Shown piece by piece: positions 38,377 to 46,925 of a stretch of 64,000 bases of DNA. Within the stretch, counting starts at the first letter, position 1; every line of letters starts with the position of its first letter. The notes below the pieces were generated by a model that was not told the origin of the DNA, searched no databases, and saw only the letters and a program-made list of their open reading frames with translations. The DNA comes from Actinomyces israelii DSM 43320 (GTDB taxonomy: Bacteria; Actinomycetota; Actinomycetes; Actinomycetales; Actinomycetaceae). The stretch spans positions 62,001-126,000 of the forward strand of contig NZ_JONS01000004.1 of NCBI RefSeq assembly GCF_000711965.1. The letters are read 5' to 3'. Both the position numbers and the translations under genes were made by a program.

Positions 38377-40035
38377 TCACAGGGGGACGTTGTCGTGCTT
38401 CTTGGTGGGCGTGTGGCGCGAGTCGCGCTTGTCGGCCAGGGCGGCCAGAGAGTCGACGATGACGGTGCGGGTGTCCTCCGGGGCGATCACGGCGTCGATC
38501 TCACCGATGGCGACGGCCCTGTCGGGGTTGATGACCGCGCGGGTGTACTCCTGGGTGAGGCGCTCCCGCTCGGCGGCCTCGGCCCGCTCGCCGCGCTCGT
38601 CGCGCACGGCCTTCAGGTCGCGGCGGTGGATGATCCCCACGGCGCCCGCGGCGCCCAGGACGGCGATCTCGGCGCCGGGCCAGCAGAAGTTGAAGTCCGC
38701 CCCGATGGCCTTGGAGCCCATGACGATGTAGGCGCCGCCGTACGCCTTGCGCAGGATGACGGTCACCAGGGGGACGGTGGCGGTGGCGTAGGCGTTGATG
38801 ACCTTGGCGCCGCGGCGGATGATGCCGGCGTGCTCCTGCTGCGCCCCGGGACGGTATCCGGGCACATCGACGAAGGTGACCACCGGCAGGCCGAAGGCGT
38901 CGCAGAAGCGCACGAAGCGGGCCAGCTTCTCCGAGGCGTCCACGTCCAGCGTGCCGGCGTCGTGAAGAGGCTGGTTGGCCACGATGCCGACCGGGCGGCC
39001 CTCGAAGCAGGCGAAGCCGATGACCACGTTGGGGGCGAAGTCCTCCTGGACCTGCACGAGCTCGCCGTGGTCGACCAGGGCGGCGACCACCTCGGCGACG
39101 TCGTAGGCCTGACGGGAGGAGGCCGGCACCAGGGAGCCGACCCGGGCCGCCGCGGAGGCGTCGGTGGTGCGGGCGGTCGTGTCGTAGTCGTAGCGAGGGG
39201 CGTCCTGGTCGGCCGAGGAGGGCAGGTAGGCCAGGAGTGTGCGGACCTGGTCCAGGGCGTCGGCCTCGTCCTCGGCGACGTAGTGCACGACGCCGGAGAC
39301 CCGGCCGTGGATCCGGGCGCCGCCGAGCTCCTCGGCGCTGATGCTCTCCCCCGTGACGGCGCGCACCACGTCGGGGCCGGTGACGAACATGTGGGAGGCC
39401 TCGCGGGTGGCGATGACGAAGTCCGTCAGGGCCGGGCTGTAGACGGCCCCGCCCGCGCAGGGGCCGAGGATGACGCTGATCTGGGGCACCAGTCCGGAGG
39501 CGGCGCAGGTGCGGTTGAAGATGCGCCCGTACTGGCGCAGCGCCCCCACGCCCTCCTGGATCTTGGCGCCGCCGGAGTCGATCAGGCCGATCACCGGGAT
39601 GCGCAGGCGCAGGGCGTCGTCGAGCAGCCGGACGATCTTGTCGCCCTCGATGGTGCCCAGGGCCCCGCCGGAGACGGAGAAGTCCTGGGAGTAGACGGCC
39701 ACCTGGCGCCCGTCGATCTGGCCGAACCCGGTGACGACACCCGAGGGGCGGGCGTCCTTTCCGGCGCCGGAGCCGGTGTAGCGGCCGATCTCGAGGAAGG
39801 TGCCGGAGTCCAGCAGCGCGTCGATGCGCTCGCGGGCGGTCTGCTTGCCCTTGGCGTGCTGGCGGGCGACGGCGCGGTCCTCGGCCTCGGTGTCGACTCG
39901 CGCGATGTGCTCGCGGAAGGCCGTCGTGGCCGCCGAGTCCGCGATCGTGCGGGCCTGCGAGCCGGCGTCGGGACCGGCGCCGGTAGCGGGTGCGCCGGGG
40001 GCGGGCGTGGTGGGCCTGGAAGAGGTGTCGGTCAC
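38377..40035 (-). CDS. accD: Acyl-CoA carboxylase carboxyltransferase (beta) subunit
   Basis: A 552-residue carboxyltransferase of the AccD/PccB type. ARQHAKGKQTARERIDALLDSGTFLEIG, SGGAKIQEGVGALRQYGRIF, VILGPCAGGAVYSPALTDFVI, VTGPDVVRAVTGE, CDAFGLPVVTFVDVPGYRPGAQQEHAGIIRRGAK and ILRKAYGGAYIVMGSKAIGADFNFCWPGAEIAVLGAAGAVGI are the acyl-CoA- and biotin-binding oxyanion blocks. It transfers CO2 from carboxybiotin to acetyl-CoA (or propionyl-CoA) to supply malonyl-CoA to FAS-I, whose gene begins at its stop codon. The GTG start is 3 nt after the biotin carboxylase stop. Confidence 0.93.
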   Translation of the reverse strand: MTDTSSRPTTPAPGAPATGAGPDAGSQARTIADSAATTAFREHIARVDTEAEDRAVARQHAKGKQTARERIDALLDSGTFLEIGRYTGSGAGKDARPSGVVTGFGQIDGRQVAVYSQDFSVSGGALGTIEGDKIVRLLDDALRLRIPVIGLIDSGGAKIQEGVGALRQYGRIFNRTCAASGLVPQISVILGPCAGGAVYSPALTDFVIATREASHMFVTGPDVVRAVTGESISAEELGGARIHGRVSGVVHYVAEDEADALDQVRTLLAYLPSSADQDAPRYDYDTTARTTDASAAARVGSLVPASSRQAYDVAEVVAALVDHGELVQVQEDFAPNVVIGFACFEGRPVGIVANQPLHDAGTLDVDASEKLARFVRFCDAFGLPVVTFVDVPGYRPGAQQEHAGIIRRGAKVINAYATATVPLVTVILRKAYGGAYIVMGSKAIGADFNFCWPGAEIAVLGAAGAVGIIHRRDLKAVRDERGERAEAAERERLTQEYTRAVINPDRAVAIGEIDAVIAPEDTRTVIVDSLAALADKRDSRHTPTKKHDNVPL

Positions 40036-40038
40036 GGC

Positions 40039-41916
40039 TCAGGCCTCCTGCTGGGTCGGGTGCTGGGCGGGCTCGGCAGGCTCCGCGGCCTGCCCGGCGG
40101 TGCTCCTCATGCGCACGAGGACCTCGCCGGCCGAGACGGTGCGTCCGGCGCTGACGGGGATCTCGGCGACCGTGGCGTCCGCGGGAGCGTGGACGTAGTT
40201 CTCCATCTTCATGGACTCCAGGACGACGAGGAGCTCGCCGGCGTGGACCCGCTGACCCGGCTCGACGCAGATGCGGGTGACGATCGCCTGCATGGGGGCG
40301 GGGATGACCGTGGGGTCGGCGGCGGTCGGCTCCGCGGTCTCCCGCGCGCCCGACCGGGCGCTGGCGCGTCCGCGCAGCGGCTGCTGGGTCAGGCGCCGGC
40401 TGGGCGCACCCGGGTAGCCCACCCCGAGGCGGGGGCCGTGGCCCCCCAGGATGCCGTCGGGGATCGTCAGCTGCACGCGCCGGCCGTTGAGCTCGATGAC
40501 GTAGGAGGAGCGGGTGCGGCGGTTCTCCGGCACGGGATCGGCCCCGGCCTGCGCGGAGGTCGGATCAACGAGGTCGGGCAGGACGTCGGTCTCGAGCCAG
40601 CGCGTGGTCACGCCGAGCAGCCCCTCGGCGGTGGGCTCGGTCATCTCGGGGCGGGTCAGAACATGGGCGTGCAGGGACGTGCACACGGTGACGCCCTCGA
40701 CGACCGTCTCGCTCAGGGCGCGCCGTGCACGGCGGATGGCCTGGTCGCGGGTGGCGCCGGTGACGACGATCTTGGCGAGCATGGGGTCGAACATGGGGGT
40801 GACGACGTCGCCCTCGACCACGCCGGACTCGATGCGGATGCCCGGTCCGGCCGGCCAGCGCAGTCGGGTGATGGCGCCTGTGGACGGGGCCAGGCCGCGG
40901 GCGGGGTCCTCGCAGGTGATGCGCAGCTCGATGGAGTGGCCGCGGGGGGCGGGGACGGGCCCCAGGCGCCCGCCGGCCGCGATGCGCAGCTGGACCTCGA
41001 CCAGGTCGATGCCGGTGACCTCCTCCGAGACGCAGTGCTCGACCTGCAGGCGGGGGTTGACCTCGAGGAACCACAGGTCCCCGGCGGGGGTCAGCAGGAA
41101 CTCGCAGGTGGCGACCCCGACGTAGTCAACGGCTTCGAGCAGACGGTGGGAGGCCTCGACGAGCCGGTCGCCCAGGCCCTCGGGCAGCCAGGGGGCGGGC
41201 GCCTCCTCAAGGAGCTTCTGGTTGCGGCGCTGCAGGCTGCAGTCGCGGGTGGACACGACGGCGAACGTTCCGTGGCCGTCGCGGGCGCACTGGGTCTCCA
41301 CGTGCCGCGCGGCCGGGATGAACTTCTCGAGGATCAGGGTGCAGCCACCGGCGGTGGCGGACTCGAAGGCCGGCGTGGTGCGGGCCTCCTCGTCCGAGCT
41401 CAGCACGGTGATGCCGCGCCCGCCGCCGCCGTCGGTCCGTTTCAGCGCCACGGGGTAGCCGTGGACTGCCGCGAAGGAGATGACGGTCTCGGCGTCGGTG
41501 ACCGGTTCGGTGATGCCGGGGACGGGGGCGACTCCGGTGCGCTCGGCGGTGGCACGGGCGCTCATCTTGTCGCCCAGGGCCCGCATGGCCGACGGCGAGG
41601 GGCCCACCCAGGCGATGCCGGCGTCGGCGACCGCCTGAGCGAAGGCGTCGTCCTCGGACAGGAAGCCGTAACCGGGGTGAACTGCGTCGGCGCCGGTGGC
41701 CCGGGCCATGTCCAGGACGGCCTCGGTGTCGGTGTACGAAGAGCCCTCGGGCAGGGCGTGGGCCTCGTCCGCGAGCTCGGCCGCCGGGCTCATCAGGTCC
41801 TCAGGGGCATAAGGGAGGATGGATGTGCCGCCCAGATCCCGGACGGTGCGCACCACGCGCAGGGCGATCTCACCGCGGTTGGCGATGAGGATGCGGTTGA
41901 GTGTCCGCCTGGTCAC
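40039..41916 (-). CDS. accA: Acyl-CoA carboxylase alpha subunit (biotin carboxylase-BCCP fusion)
   Basis: A 625-residue fusion. The biotin carboxylase half shows LIANRGEIALRVVRTVRDLG, GADAVHPGYGFLSED, ALKRTDGGGGRGITV (glycine-rich ATP loop), RDCSLQRRNQKLLEEAP and FLEVNPRLQVEHCVSEEVTGIDLVEVQL. The C-terminal biotinyl domain carries LESMKMENYVHAPADATV, with the biotinylated Lys in MKM. It carboxylates biotin with ATP and bicarbonate and works with the AccD subunit downstream. GAGGAG lies 7 nt before the GTG at 41916. It is divergent from the metal ABC importer, with a 459-bp intergenic region. Confidence 0.94.
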   Translation of the reverse strand: MTRRTLNRILIANRGEIALRVVRTVRDLGGTSILPYAPEDLMSPAAELADEAHALPEGSSYTDTEAVLDMARATGADAVHPGYGFLSEDDAFAQAVADAGIAWVGPSPSAMRALGDKMSARATAERTGVAPVPGITEPVTDAETVISFAAVHGYPVALKRTDGGGGRGITVLSSDEEARTTPAFESATAGGCTLILEKFIPAARHVETQCARDGHGTFAVVSTRDCSLQRRNQKLLEEAPAPWLPEGLGDRLVEASHRLLEAVDYVGVATCEFLLTPAGDLWFLEVNPRLQVEHCVSEEVTGIDLVEVQLRIAAGGRLGPVPAPRGHSIELRITCEDPARGLAPSTGAITRLRWPAGPGIRIESGVVEGDVVTPMFDPMLAKIVVTGATRDQAIRRARRALSETVVEGVTVCTSLHAHVLTRPEMTEPTAEGLLGVTTRWLETDVLPDLVDPTSAQAGADPVPENRRTRSSYVIELNGRRVQLTIPDGILGGHGPRLGVGYPGAPSRRLTQQPLRGRASARSGARETAEPTAADPTVIPAPMQAIVTRICVEPGQRVHAGELLVVLESMKMENYVHAPADATVAEIPVSAGRTVSAGEVLVRMRSTAGQAAEPAEPAQHPTQQEA

Positions 41917-42375
41917 CAGTGTGCTCCTCGCGTCGGGCAGCCGCTCGCGTGAGCCGCGAGCCCGGACGGGGCGGGCGACTCATATCCGAGACGACGTGCT
42001 CAGTGGATCTTGTGCGGGGGGAAGACCCCGCAAGTGGATCGCCTGTTCCTACAAGAAAATCGGTCCGAGCGACTCACGGAGCCACGGTATGACGCCGAAC
42101 CACTATCGCAGCATTGTGGATATCTCACAAAGACACGCGGTTACGTTGAATCGGCCGGCGCCAGCGCCCGGGAGCAGCGCCATCGCGCGCACCGCACACC
42201 CAGAACGAGACCGAGGCCATCCCGGCGTATCGCCGCGGACAGGTCGCCCGAAGGCCGATATTTTCGGCTGGCCGAAATTGTGGTCGAACTCGGTCCTGAA
42301 CACTGCTACGGTAGATGTCATGTGTCCAAGGTCATAGTAGCCGCTCCCGTCCATGCCGACTCCCGAAGGCCCTTG
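41917..42375. other. Divergent intergenic region between accA and the metal ABC importer
   Basis: No gene was recognised in this 459-bp stretch. It holds a hairpin-forming sequence around 42009-42033 (CTTG...GCGGGG with CCCCGCAAG) and an inverted repeat TTGTG-N7-CACAA at 42114-42130, which could be operators for either divergent transcript. The region also carries fragments of open frames with no resemblance to known proteins. Confidence 0.35.
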
Positions 42376-43401
42376 ATGTCGCCAGAGCCGCGCAGCGTCG
42401 CGCGAAGTCTCCTGCCGGGTGCCGCCGCCGTGCTCGCACCGGCGGCGGTGTTCGTCGTCTCACTGTCGGTGGGGCGCTACCCGGTCAGCCTCGACTCGCT
42501 GTGGTCCTCCGCCGTTACCTGGGCAAGCGGCCAGGAGATGAGCCGCGCGGACATCGCCCTGATGACAGTCAGGATGCCGCGCCTGTGCCTGGCCCTCATG
42601 GTGGGCGCCGCGCTGTCCGCCTCGGGCACCGCCTTCCAGGGGCTCTTCCGCAACCCGGTGGTCTCCCCCGACCTGCTCGGCGCCTCCTCCGGCGCGTCCT
42701 TCGGCGCGGCCCTGGCCATCCTCCTGGGACTGTCGGGGCCTCTCATCCAGGCCCTCTCGTTCGCCACCGGACTGGTCGCGGTGCTCCTGGTCGCCACCCT
42801 GGCGGCCCTGGTGGACCGGCGCACCAGCGGCATTGTCACCATGATCCTGTGCGGCATGCTCGTTTCCAGCGTCTTCAACGCGGCCGTCTCACTAATCAAG
42901 TTCGTCGCGGACACGGACACCAAGCTCCCTGCGATCACCTACTGGCTCATGGGGTCGCTCGCGGGGACCAGGGTCGACGGCCTGTCGACCATCTGGGTCT
43001 TCGCGCCGGTGTGCCTGCTGCTGTACGCGCTGAGCTGGAAGCTCAACGTCCTGGCCATGGGTGACGAGGAGGCGCGCATGCTCGGGGTCAACGTCCGCCT
43101 GTACCGGTGGCTCACTATCGCCTGCGCCACCCTGCTGACCTCGACCTCGGTGTCGGTCAGCGGCAACATCGGCTGGATCGGCCTGGTCGTGCCCCACCTC
43201 GCGCGAAAGCTGGTGGGGCCCGACCACGTGCGCCTCATGTGGGCGTCGATGTCAATCGGGGCGGCCTTCCTCCTGCTGGTCGACACCATCGCCCGACTCG
43301 CCTCCACGGTCGAGATCCCTCTGGGCATTATCACCGCCTTCATCGGCGCGCCGTTCTTCTTCATCCTCATCCTCCGCTCACGCCGAGGGTTCCTCCAGTG
43401 A
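42376..43401 (+). CDS. FecCD-type iron/metal-chelate ABC transporter permease
   Basis: A 341-residue polytopic permease with the FecCD/BtuC pattern: SVGRYPVSLDSLW, VRMPRLCLALMVGAALSASGTAFQGLFRNPVVSPDLLGASSGASFGA (the BtuC-family MP-R and N-P-x-x-P-D-L-G-x-S-S-G block), YWLMGSLAGT, GNIGWIGLVVPHLARKLVGPDHVRLM and PLGIITAFIGAPFFFILILRSRRGFLQ. ATG 42376 with GAAGG 8 nt upstream is the start. It forms the membrane channel of a Fe3+-siderophore, heme or other metal-chelate importer with the ATPase (overlap GTGA) and the lipoprotein downstream. The substrate cannot be told from it. Confidence 0.9.
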   Translation: MSPEPRSVARSLLPGAAAVLAPAAVFVVSLSVGRYPVSLDSLWSSAVTWASGQEMSRADIALMTVRMPRLCLALMVGAALSASGTAFQGLFRNPVVSPDLLGASSGASFGAALAILLGLSGPLIQALSFATGLVAVLLVATLAALVDRRTSGIVTMILCGMLVSSVFNAAVSLIKFVADTDTKLPAITYWLMGSLAGTRVDGLSTIWVFAPVCLLLYALSWKLNVLAMGDEEARMLGVNVRLYRWLTIACATLLTSTSVSVSGNIGWIGLVVPHLARKLVGPDHVRLMWASMSIGAAFLLLVDTIARLASTVEIPLGIITAFIGAPFFFILILRSRRGFLQ

Positions 43402-44209
43402 TCGACATCAGCTCCCTGGTGTGCGGGTAGCCGGGCGCGCCTCCGGTCGTCGGGCCCCTGACCCTCACGGTCCCAGAACGCGGCATCACCTGCCTGCTCG
43501 GTCCCAACGGCGTGGGCAAGACAACCTTGTTCAAGACGCTTCTCGGACTGCTGGCGCCGGTGTCGGGATCCTTCACCCTGGGCGGCCGACCGCTGGGCAC
43601 CTACTCGGTCAAGGAGCTCGCCCGCACCGTCGCCTACGTCCCCCAGGGCCACGTCCCCGCCTTCCCCTACCACGTGCGCGACGTCGTCGTCATGGGGTGC
43701 AACCCCTCCATGGGCGAGCTGGCCCGACCGGGGCCCGAGGAGCTCGCCGTCGCTCAGGAGCAGCTCGAGCGCCTCGGAGTCTCCCACCTCGCCTCACGGC
43801 CCTATACGGAGATCTCCGGCGGCGAGCGACAGCTCGTCATGATCGCCCGCGCCCTGGCGCAGCGCGCGCCCCTGCTGGTCCTGGACGAGCCAACCGCCCA
43901 CCTCGACATCGGCAACGAGGTGCGCGTCATGTCGCACGTGCGAGCCCTGGCCGACGACGGCTGGACCGTCCTCATGGTCAGCCACGCGCCCAACCATGCC
44001 TTCCTCTACGCCGACGAGGTCGTCGTCCTGGGAGATGACTGTGCCTGACCGGGCGCCCGAGCGAGGTGCTGACCGAGAAGAACCTCACCGCCGTCTACGG
44101 GGTGGACCTTCAGGTCGCCCCCGTCCCCCTGCGCTCCGCACGCGGCACCGTGCCGGTCGCCGTACCGGTCATCAAGACCACATCCCATTCCCCGCGCACA
44201 AAGGAGTGA
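43398..44209 (+). pseudogene. FecE-type ABC transporter ATPase broken by a nonsense codon and a frameshift
   Basis: The frame starting at GTG 43398 (overlapping the permease stop) reads VIDISSLVCG and meets TAG at 43428-43430 (codon 11). In frame it continues PGAPPVVGPLTLTVPERG, the Walker A GPNGVGKTTL, AYVPQGHVPAFPY (Q-loop), SGGERQLVMIARAL (signature) and LVLDEPTAHLDIG (Walker B), stopping at 44048. The usual C-terminus, GRPSEVLTEKNLTAVYGVDLQV, is found in another frame ending at TGA 44207-44209, 2 nt before the lipoprotein ATG. So there are two lesions: probably TAC to TAG, and a one-base deletion near 44035-44045. The core motifs are intact but no start remains upstream of Walker A. Confidence 0.85.
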
Positions 44210-44211
44210 CC

Positions 44212-45384
44212 ATGCCCATACCCTCCAGGCCCTCCATACCCTCCATACCCTCCAGGCCGCGTGGAAAACCGGCCTTCGACGTACTGAGAAGACTGCTTGC
44301 GCTTATGGCGGTGGCCGTGCTGGCCCTGGCTGGCTGCGCCCACTCCACCACCGCCGGCCCCGAGACGTCGGCGTCGGCTGAGTCCGCCACTGTGAGCTTC
44401 ACCGACTCCACCGGCCGTCAGGTCGAGCTCCCCCAGGAGATCACCCGAGTCGCCCCGGCGAGCCCGCCGGCTGACATTATGCTGTTCCCTGTCGCCGCCG
44501 AGCAGATGGTCGGCTGGTCCAACAAGCCCGATGACTCCGCCGCGAAGTACATCGACCAGAAGTACCTCGACCTGCCGGAGCTCGGGAAGATCGATGCGGC
44601 CCCGGCAGACTTCGCCAGGGAGGCGGTGCTGGCCTCCGACCCCCAGGTGATCGTGGACGTCGGCCAGTGGGACGAGGAGTACAAGGGCAAGCTCGACTCT
44701 CTCCAGGAGGACCTCGGCATTCCCGTCATCCTCATCGACGGCGCGCTGGACGTCTCCGGCGACGCCTTCCGGCTCCTGGGCCAGGCCCTGGGCAAGACCG
44801 ACCTGGGCGAGCAGCTGGGCGCCTACGCCGACGGCGTCATCAGCGACGTCCGGGCCAAGGCGGCCGGCATCGCGCAGGACAAGCGATTGAGCGTCTACTA
44901 CGGCGAGGGCAAGGACGGCCTGAGCACCATCATCGCCGGTTCCATCCACGCCCAGGTCTTCGACATGGTAGGGGCCGAGCTGATCGCGGGCAAGGACTCG
45001 CTCCAGGAGGAGAAGAGGGGCGGCGGCACGGTCTCGCTGGAGACCGTCCTCGACAAGAATCCGGACGTCATCGTCTTCGGTCCCGACTCGATCGGCTCGA
45101 CGGTCGCCGAGGACGCCTCCTGGGCCTCGCTCGACGCCGTGAAGAGCAGGCGCTACTACACGGTCGCGGGCGCCCCCTACAACTGGATCGGCCGACCTCC
45201 GGGCCCCAACCGTCTTCTGGGCCTCCAGTGGCTCGGCAGCGTGCTGTACCCGCAGACCTTCACCTACGACATGGTCGCCAAGACCAAGGAGTTCTACTCC
45301 CTGCTCTACCGCTGCGACCTGACCGACAGCGAGGCCGAGAGGCTCCTGAGTCAGCCTCGTTCATCCTCGTCCGCTCATGGATGA
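44212..45384 (+). CDS. Metal/siderophore ABC transporter substrate-binding lipoprotein
   Basis: A 390-residue FecB/BtuF-type binding protein. After a repeat-rich leader it has a signal peptide with lipobox (LALAGC), then SATVSFTDSTGRQVELPQEITRVAPASPPADIMLF, QMVGWSNKPDD, VLASDPQVIVDVGQWDEE, VDIPVIL-like VPVILIDG, AGAPYNWIGRPPGPNRLLGLQWLGSVLYP and a C-terminal cap. AAGGAG is 6 nt before ATG 44212. It would capture a metal chelate and deliver it to the upstream permease. The gene is intact even though the ATPase gene is not. PPADIMLFPVAAEQMVGW and the neighbouring DUF364 gene suggest a metal ion or small chelate; the ligand is not certain. Confidence 0.85.
   Translation: MPIPSRPSIPSIPSRPRGKPAFDVLRRLLALMAVAVLALAGCAHSTTAGPETSASAESATVSFTDSTGRQVELPQEITRVAPASPPADIMLFPVAAEQMVGWSNKPDDSAAKYIDQKYLDLPELGKIDAAPADFAREAVLASDPQVIVDVGQWDEEYKGKLDSLQEDLGIPVILIDGALDVSGDAFRLLGQALGKTDLGEQLGAYADGVISDVRAKAAGIAQDKRLSVYYGEGKDGLSTIIAGSIHAQVFDMVGAELIAGKDSLQEEKRGGGTVSLETVLDKNPDVIVFGPDSIGSTVAEDASWASLDAVKSRRYYTVAGAPYNWIGRPPGPNRLLGLQWLGSVLYPQTFTYDMVAKTKEFYSLLYRCDLTDSEAERLLSQPRSSSSAHG
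44221..44256 (+). repeat. Tandem 9-bp repeat in the lipoprotein leader
   Basis: Four units of CCCTCC followed by AGG, ATA, ATA and AGG run in phase with the codons and give an IPSRPSIPSIPSRP leader before the signal peptide. Because the unit is 9 bp, copy-number change by slippage adds or removes three residues without breaking the frame. Confidence 0.8.
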
Positions 45385-46216
45385 GGAGCCCATCGTGCCC
45401 GGCGCGCGCCGCGGACGGCTGTCCAGGGCCGCAGGAGACGCCACGACCGGTCCGTGGGGGCTCTACGACGACCTGATCGCCGGCATACCGGACAGCCCCC
45501 GGGTCCGGCGCTTCGAGGTGATGTCGGCATGGGTCTACGTGATCAGCGACGATGGCGGGCTGGGACTGTCCAGCCAGTACGGCGGTCGGAGTCGACCGCC
45601 CCTGCACGACGGCGCGCTCGACGGCATGCCCCTGCGGGAGGCCGCCGGCCTGGTCCGCAGCTGGAACCTCGTAGAGGCGGCCCTCGGCGCTGCGGCAATC
45701 AACGCCTGGTACAACCGCGCCGACCGGGTCGATGCTGTTGGCTGGGACGTGACCGCCCCGGGAGCGGATCCGACGGCCTTCGCGGCGCACGCCGGTGAGG
45801 TCCGCGGCAGGCGCGTCGCCGTCGTCGGCCACTTCCCCGGCGTGGAGACCGCCCTGGGCGGTGCGCGCAGGCTCAGCATCCTGGAGCGCGCGCCGCGAGA
45901 GGGGGACTTCCCCGACACTGCGGCCGAGTACATCCTGCCCGAGCAGGACGTCGTCTTCATCACCGGAGCGGCGCTGGCCAACAAGTCCCTCCCCCGGCTG
46001 CTCGCCCTGTGCCGCGGGGCGCGAACGCTCGTGGTCGGGCCGAGCACCCCGCTGACCCCGATCATGTTCGCGCACGGCGCCGACTGCCTGTCGGGACTCG
46101 TGCCCGGCGCTCCGCACGAGATCATCCCGGCACTGGGTGCGGGCGGCAAGGGGCGGCCGCGCGCCGGCAGGATGGTCAACCTGGTGCCCCACGGGGCCCC
46201 GCGGTCACGCCCGTGA
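45377..46216 (+). CDS. DUF364 / heavy-metal-chelation-domain protein
   Basis: A 279-residue protein matching the DUF4213-DUF364 arrangement: an N-terminal half with VYVISDDGGLGLSSQYGGR and NLVEAALGAAAINAWYNR, then the DUF364 half with GRRVAVVGHFPGVETALGGARRLSILERAPREGDFPDTAAEYILPEQDVVFITGAALANKSLPRLLALC and VVGPSTPLTPIMFAHGADCLSG. DUF364 proteins resemble PLP-like or cystathionine-type folds and are thought to bind heavy metals. The ATG overlaps the lipoprotein stop by 8 nt, so it is part of the same transcript. It probably helps metal handling, possibly siderophore or chelator breakdown. The exact role is unknown. Confidence 0.72.
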   Translation: MDEEPIVPGARRGRLSRAAGDATTGPWGLYDDLIAGIPDSPRVRRFEVMSAWVYVISDDGGLGLSSQYGGRSRPPLHDGALDGMPLREAAGLVRSWNLVEAALGAAAINAWYNRADRVDAVGWDVTAPGADPTAFAAHAGEVRGRRVAVVGHFPGVETALGGARRLSILERAPREGDFPDTAAEYILPEQDVVFITGAALANKSLPRLLALCRGARTLVVGPSTPLTPIMFAHGADCLSGLVPGAPHEIIPALGAGGKGRPRAGRMVNLVPHGAPRSRP

Positions 46217-46220
46217 CGAG

Positions 46221-46883
46221 TCAGCAGCCGCCGGCGGCGAGGTCGCGCAGACTGGTGATGGCGGCCAGGGCGTCGTCGGCCCGGTAGACGGCCGAGCCTG
46301 CGACGAAGACGTCGGCCCCGGCCTCGGCGGCCCGCTCAATGGTCTGCGCCGTGACCCCGCCGTCGATCTGGATGCGCAGCTCCAGGCCCTCCGCACTCAC
46401 CAGGCGCCGGGCCCGCGCGATCTTGGGCAGCATGGCCTCGATGAAGGACTGGCCGCCGAAGCCGGGCTCGACGGTCATGAGCAGCAGCAGGTCGATCCGC
46501 CCCAGGACGGACTCGACCGCCGACAGGGGCGTGGCCGGGCGCAGCGCGAGACCGGCGCCGGCTCCGAGGCGGTGCAGCTCGGCGACCAGGCGGAAGGGCG
46601 CCGCTGTGGCCTCGACGTGGGCGGTCACCACCGCGCACCCGATCTCGGCGTACTGGGGCGCCCACCGGTCGGCCTGCTCGATCATGAGGTGGGCGTCCAC
46701 CGGCAGGTCCGTGTTCGCCACGACGGTCTGGACGAAGGAGGGCCCGCCGAAGTGGTTGGGCACGAAGTGGTTGTCCATGACGTCCACGTGCAGGCCGTCA
46801 GCGCCCGCGATGCGCGCGAGCTCGTCGGCCAGGTGCGCCTGGTCTGCATTGAGGATGGAGGGGTGAATAGCGGGGGTGGTCAT
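46221..46883 (-). CDS. rpe: Ribulose-phosphate 3-epimerase
   Basis: A 220-residue TIM barrel enzyme. [19 protein letters not shown] (Ser), [24 protein letters not shown] (His and Asp metal ligands), [35 protein letters not shown] and [12 protein letters not shown] are complete. It interconverts ribulose 5-phosphate and xylulose 5-phosphate. AGGAGG lies 5 nt before ATG 46883. Convergent with the DUF364 gene (4 nt apart) and 43 nt downstream of rsmB, in the conserved fmt-rsmB-rpe string. Confidence 0.96.
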   Translation of the reverse strand: MTTPAIHPSILNADQAHLADELARIAGADGLHVDVMDNHFVPNHFGGPSFVQTVVANTDLPVDAHLMIEQADRWAPQYAEIGCAVVTAHVEATAAPFRLVAELHRLGAGAGLALRPATPLSAVESVLGRIDLLLLMTVEPGFGGQSFIEAMLPKIARARRLVSAEGLELRIQIDGGVTAQTIERAAEAGADVFVAGSAVYRADDALAAITSLRDLAAGGC

Positions 46884-46925
46884 GACGGCCTCCTGGGGCT
46901 GACGGAACGGACGGTGCGGCGCGGC

